Part shown: positions 60,439-64,000 of the stretch, piece after piece
How positions within the stretch are numbered: position 1 is the stretch's first letter
Layout of the letters: each line of letters begins with the position of its first letter
DNA from: Vigna angularis
Taxonomy: Eukaryota; Streptophyta; Magnoliopsida; Fabales; Fabaceae
Assembly: GCF_016808095.1 (NCBI RefSeq)
Contig: NC_068976.1
Span: 23,592,371 to 23,656,370, forward strand
Direction of reading: 5' to 3'
DNA length: 64,000 nucleotides
The notes under the pieces: model-generated
What the model was told of the DNA's origin: nothing
Seen by the model: only the letters and a program-made list of their open reading frames with translations
The model's database searches: none
Program-made: the position numbers and the translations under genes

Positions 60439-61027
60439 TTAGAGAATGGAGCAAGCATTGGGGTATGAATCATAATCCACTACATATAAATGACTGGGTG
60501 GAGGAAAATTTGAATAACAATAAGGTATTGGAAAGATTTTCTCTATAGTGATTTGATCTTTCTGTTCCCCTCCAGCATCACCATCCTCGTTTTCGTCTGT
60601 CACACTCATAAGAGTTGCATATTTGAACTTCTTTCTTAATTTATTAGTCAAGCAAACCGAATCAATTGCATCTCCAGTCACCACCACTTGATCTCTGTCT
60701 TCACCCTCTAATGCCACTGAATGCACACCTATATGCATGCATGCATCTTATTTACAGTTGAATCAAATCACAAACACTTATGAACAGTATTTGAAGTCAC
60801 TAATATAAAGGGATTATGCAATTGAAAAGTGGCATGCATGCACCTTGAGACGCAGCAGCAATTTTCATTGCCTTGCTTCTGCATTTGTCATTCTCCATGC
60901 GCACTTGGATAACTATTTTCTGCATAATTGAATCAGTAAAGTGAAAAGCTTAATATATATATTGAACCCAATAGAAGACTGTGGAATGTAATTAATTACT
61001 AATCAATACAAGTAATCTCACCTTCAT
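60439..61027 (-). CDS. Heavy metal-associated isoprenylated plant protein (HIPP-like)
   Basis: Three exons with the same layout as the paralogue at 51070-51750: 61022-61027 (ATG AAG), 60844-60919 and 60439-60728. They total 372 bp for 123 residues with GT-AG borders. The HMA domain spans residues 2-70 (KKIVIQVRMENDKCRSKAMK, VVVTGDAIDSVCLTNKLRKK). Only one Cys (Cys15) of the usual CxxC is kept. A short acidic stretch replaces the long Glu run of the paralogue, and the protein ends in CSIL, a CaaX prenylation box. The role is as for the paralogue: a membrane-attached small HMA protein of the metal/stress-related HIPP family, partner unknown. A (TA)n tract lies about 95 bp upstream. Confidence 0.86.
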
Positions 61028-61119
61028 CTTTGATAACTGAAAACAGAGCACAGCTTTTAGCTTTCACTTCGGGAAGAAGAAGCTTACGGGTCACAGTATC
61101 GATCAGTCTATTTCGATCA

Positions 61120-61121
<2 letters not shown>

Positions 61122-61182
<61 letters not shown>
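61122..61182. repeat. (TA)n microsatellite in the promoter region of the HIPP-like gene
   Basis: About 60 bp of TA repeats, 95-155 bp upstream of ATG 61027 (- strand gene). A duplicated GATCAGTCTAT lies beside it. Length variation here could affect the promoter (inference). Confidence 0.9.
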
Positions 61183-61184
<2 letters not shown>

Positions 61185-63314
61185 GCGATAGGAACGTATA
61201 ATTAATAAAAAGAAAAAGATTGACTACAAAACCGACATCATCGCACAGGTTTCCTGTAGATTTTTTACTATAATAATTATAAAAAGTCTTAAAAAAGTAT
61301 ATGTTATGAGTAAAATTAAATTTGAATACACTGATAGTAACAAATATATTTTCAGTCAATTACGAATGTTATATAGTATAATCTTATTAATTTTTTTTTT
61401 AAAATATACTTATCTTAATTGGCATACTTAACATAATTTCCGATGAGCTAATAATATACAAATTTGTGTAATGAATAGAAATCAAACAATATTTTGTCTG
61501 TATTGTTGTTGTTGACTCAGAGTAAACGTATTAATTTTTTTGGTTCCATTTTAGACTCGGGTTGTTATGGAAATTAGGTGACCTTTAACGTTAAAATATT
61601 GTGTTTGGTTGGAAAGTGAGATGGGAAATGTGTAATACCGAAGAACTATGACTCTCTCTGGAAAGACTTGGTCCGTAATTGAACTCTTAATTCATCCAAT
61701 TCTATTTTGATTGTTTATTAATGTTGCGTTGGTAGTTAAATGGAGAATTCTTAGATATAAAAAGGTTGTGTAGAAGATAATGATGTTTGTTATAAGTTAT
61801 ATTAAGGCCAAGTTTGATTCAACTTTTTTTAACCGTGCTTTCAAATGAGGGGTGTAAAAAACAGAAAAAAAAAATCCAAATTCAATCTATTATTACACGG
61901 ATATAAATAGTTTTAAGTTTATTTTGATAAATTTGTTTTAAATCTGAATAAATGGATTTTGAATCCAATCCAATATTTTGGATATTAGATTTAGATTAAT
62001 ATGAAAGGGATTTTGGTTTTGGTTAGAAGGATCCAAAAATCAATAGTTAAAAGGCATTAATTGTTTACTGAGCATTTCTTTTTATTTAATTTGTAAACGT
62101 AAGTTTTTTTTTATCAATGGGCAAAATTTTATTAAAGTGAAATTTGTTTCTAACAACATAAAGATATATTGATTGGAGGAGATGAAGGAAAAAAAAAGGA
62201 GAGGAAGGAAAATATTTATCAATGAATATTTATTAATAATCAGAATTTATTAGTGATCATCGATAGATATTTATTAACTAAGGTTTATTGATATAACTTC
62301 AATCCTAAACATTTATCGATAAATTGTCTAATTTATAGATAAAATTTTCAACTGTCATTCTATTAACGAATTTTTTTATCATTAATAATCTGTTATTACA
62401 TTTGAGTTATCAACAAAAAAAAATGTTATTATTGATGGATTGTGTATCTCAATGTGATTTTTTTATAGTAATACATGATACGTCTTAATTTAGATACTAC
62501 TTTTTCAATTGGTAACCAAATTCTTGGTAAACATACCTGAGTATCATGTTAACTCGTTAATAAACATATCAAATCATGAAAATAGTAATTAATAAGATCA
62601 AATATATGTTTCTTAATAAACTCATACAATATCAAATATGTTTGATAATGTATAAATCATAATTAGTAAAAATAACTAAAATTTGTTTGGTTTCAACGCT
62701 ATATAATACATTAACCATGCTACATGAGAATCAAATATACTGTTTCACAATTAACAATAAAAGGCTTGAAACTTTTGTTCCTGCAATTTTTTTTAAATGC
62801 ATATCAATTTTTTCCATCTCAACGCGTATAACTTAATTTATTTAATTTGAAAAAAAAAAGGTCATTTTTTTTGTAACAGAAAACATTCTGAAACCAGACA
62901 TTATATATTTTTCTTACAAACTCTTTTTTCGCAAACATGTTGCTCTAATATACAAGTGGTTCAACATGCACACACTCTTCTTTTGGATGCAACTGATTAT
63001 TCAACATGTTATATATAGAGAGGTCTACGAACAACTGCATGGTAACCATCACTTCACGTACCTTTTACCCAAAAAAAGGCCAATCATCACATTTGAACCG
63101 AATACCTATTACTACGCAAAAAGAGAAAACAACATGACATGTCAATTTTGAGTTTGAAACGAATCTACCTTAAGACCAGTTCCAACATTAAAAGACATTG
63201 TTATAAAAATAGTAAACACCACTGCTTTTAAATTCCCAGAGATTGTATTCTCCACCAAGCCTGCTCCTTTCATCACTCTGAAAGACTGAAGTGAAGAGAA
63301 ATCTTGTGCACGCA
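61183..63314. other. AT-rich intergenic DNA and upstream region of the 63315 gene
   Basis: No gene or structured repeat found to about 62950. A TATA-like TATATATAGAG lies at about 63010-63020, roughly 295 bp before ATG 63315, so a long 5' leader or an unseen upstream intron is possible. Confidence 0.5.
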
Positions 63315-63647
63315 ATGGCCAAATATTCTAAAGCAATGCTCGTGTTTGGTCTTGGGGTGTTGGTGGTTAGCATGTGGTGCATGAAGGGCACTGAGGGTGG
63401 CCTTGAAGATGAAGCTGCTTCCATCATTCACACAGTCAAACGTGACGACCCTTCTCATAAAGGGTGTGGTGGACCCAAACACACCGAGAGAGGAGTGGAA
63501 GAGTGCTCCGGCGAAGATGACAACCTGGGATTGTATCATGATGTTGATGACACTTTCAAGGGTGCCGCAAAAAGAGCCACTTCTAATGGTGAAAATGATG
63601 ACTCTCCTAATCTTGGAAACAACAATGTCAATGTCTTGGGACATTGA
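63315..63647 (+). CDS. Small secreted or membrane-anchored protein, unrecognised
   Basis: 110 residues from ATG 63315 (context CGCAATGGCC, a good plant start) to TGA 63645-63647. An in-frame extension to 63291 lacks an ATG. Residues 1-28 look like a signal peptide or anchor (MAKYSKAMLVFGLGVLVVSM). The remainder is hydrophilic, rich in Gly, Asp, Glu and Asn, with Cys at 51 and 64 and a basic KR pair at 42-43 and 86-87 that could be processing sites. I do not recognise the family; a lineage-specific secreted peptide precursor is possible. No intron is evident. Neighbours give no hint of function. Confidence 0.6.
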   Translation: MAKYSKAMLVFGLGVLVVSMWCMKGTEGGLEDEAASIIHTVKRDDPSHKGCGGPKHTERGVEECSGEDDNLGLYHDVDDTFKGAAKRATSNGENDDSPNLGNNNVNVLGH

Positions 63648-64000
63648 TACGATTATAGCATGTTTGGTTTCATGTTTCAGTTGCGACTTTTCACTTTCGT
63701 ATATTTTTTTCTAGATAAATTTGCAAAATTTCTTGTAGAATTTTACGAAACAGTTTATAAAGCATAGTTTTCATGCATTGAGGTTACATATGGAATTCAA
63801 TGTTCACTATTATTATTCAAGTAATAACACAGTACTATAGCTAAATCAATGAACATAAAGAATTACAATGCCTATATAGGATAATAAATTTGAAAAACTT
63901 CTATAGAATAAACTTTGAAAGAAATGTTTTTAGTCATTACAAGGGTTTAGTTTATGCATGATACCTGTTACTCTTAATCTGAATACTGCTCTGTCAGCTG
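63648..64000. other. Downstream AT-rich DNA
   Basis: 3' flank of the small protein gene with AATAAA-like words; no other gene seen before the window end. Confidence 0.5.

Noticed and set aside
61117..61359. - strand frame ending in repeated Tyr-Ile
   Set aside because: Translation of the (TA)n microsatellite.

Overview
This window looks like a repeat-rich stretch of a plant nuclear genome, most likely a legume (Vigna/Phaseolus-like by impression; the species is not proven). The signs are Ty3/gypsy elements of several plant clades, plant splice signals, MITEs, AT-rich intergenic DNA and plant-specific gene families. There is no bacterial, phage or CRISPR content. Roughly three quarters of the window is transposable-element DNA, in nested and rearranged layers.

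Left third (1-27562): a cluster of one Tekay/Del-type chromovirus family. On the + strand two units that look identical (period 6622 bp) carry large LTRs around an internal region holding only a broken protease-RT-partial RNase H piece. At 11083-11091 the cluster flips to the - strand, where LTR-internal-LTR-internal-LTR follows with nearly complete gag-pol. One - copy has lost the end of integrase to a 1035-bp deletion; the other has two in-frame stops. All LTRs carry long arrays of degenerate GCGTTCG(T/G)CC motifs.

Middle (27563-48650): AT-rich DNA, then a small two-LTR element with a Tat-type primer site (about 28917-30616), an old Tat gag/LTR remnant (30617-32450), an LTR fragment (32451-32986) and a non-autonomous Athila-like element with 1727-bp LTRs (32987-48650). 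The 3' LTR of that element is split by a complete Tat element (38748-48084, 5-bp duplication AGAGT). The two 992-bp Tat LTRs differ at one base in my reading, so the insertion is very young. Its gag-pol (- strand) lacks the RT catalytic core and RNase H. An antisense two-exon gene (+ strand) has its own TATA box. Short CG-rich hairpin arrays recur in the LTRs of all these clades.

Right quarter (48651-64000): AT-rich host DNA with two related - strand genes for small heavy-metal-associated isoprenylated plant proteins (51070-51750 and 60439-61027), a chromovirus-type solo LTR (53725-55723, TSD ATATT), three inverted-repeat DNA elements (56.8-59.7 kb, one with a telomere-like core), microsatellites and a + strand gene for a small secreted or membrane-anchored protein (63315-63647).

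The host genes show no sign of working together beyond the two metal-binding-fold paralogues, which probably arose by tandem duplication and were later separated by transposon insertions. All identities are recognition by eye; no database search was possible.
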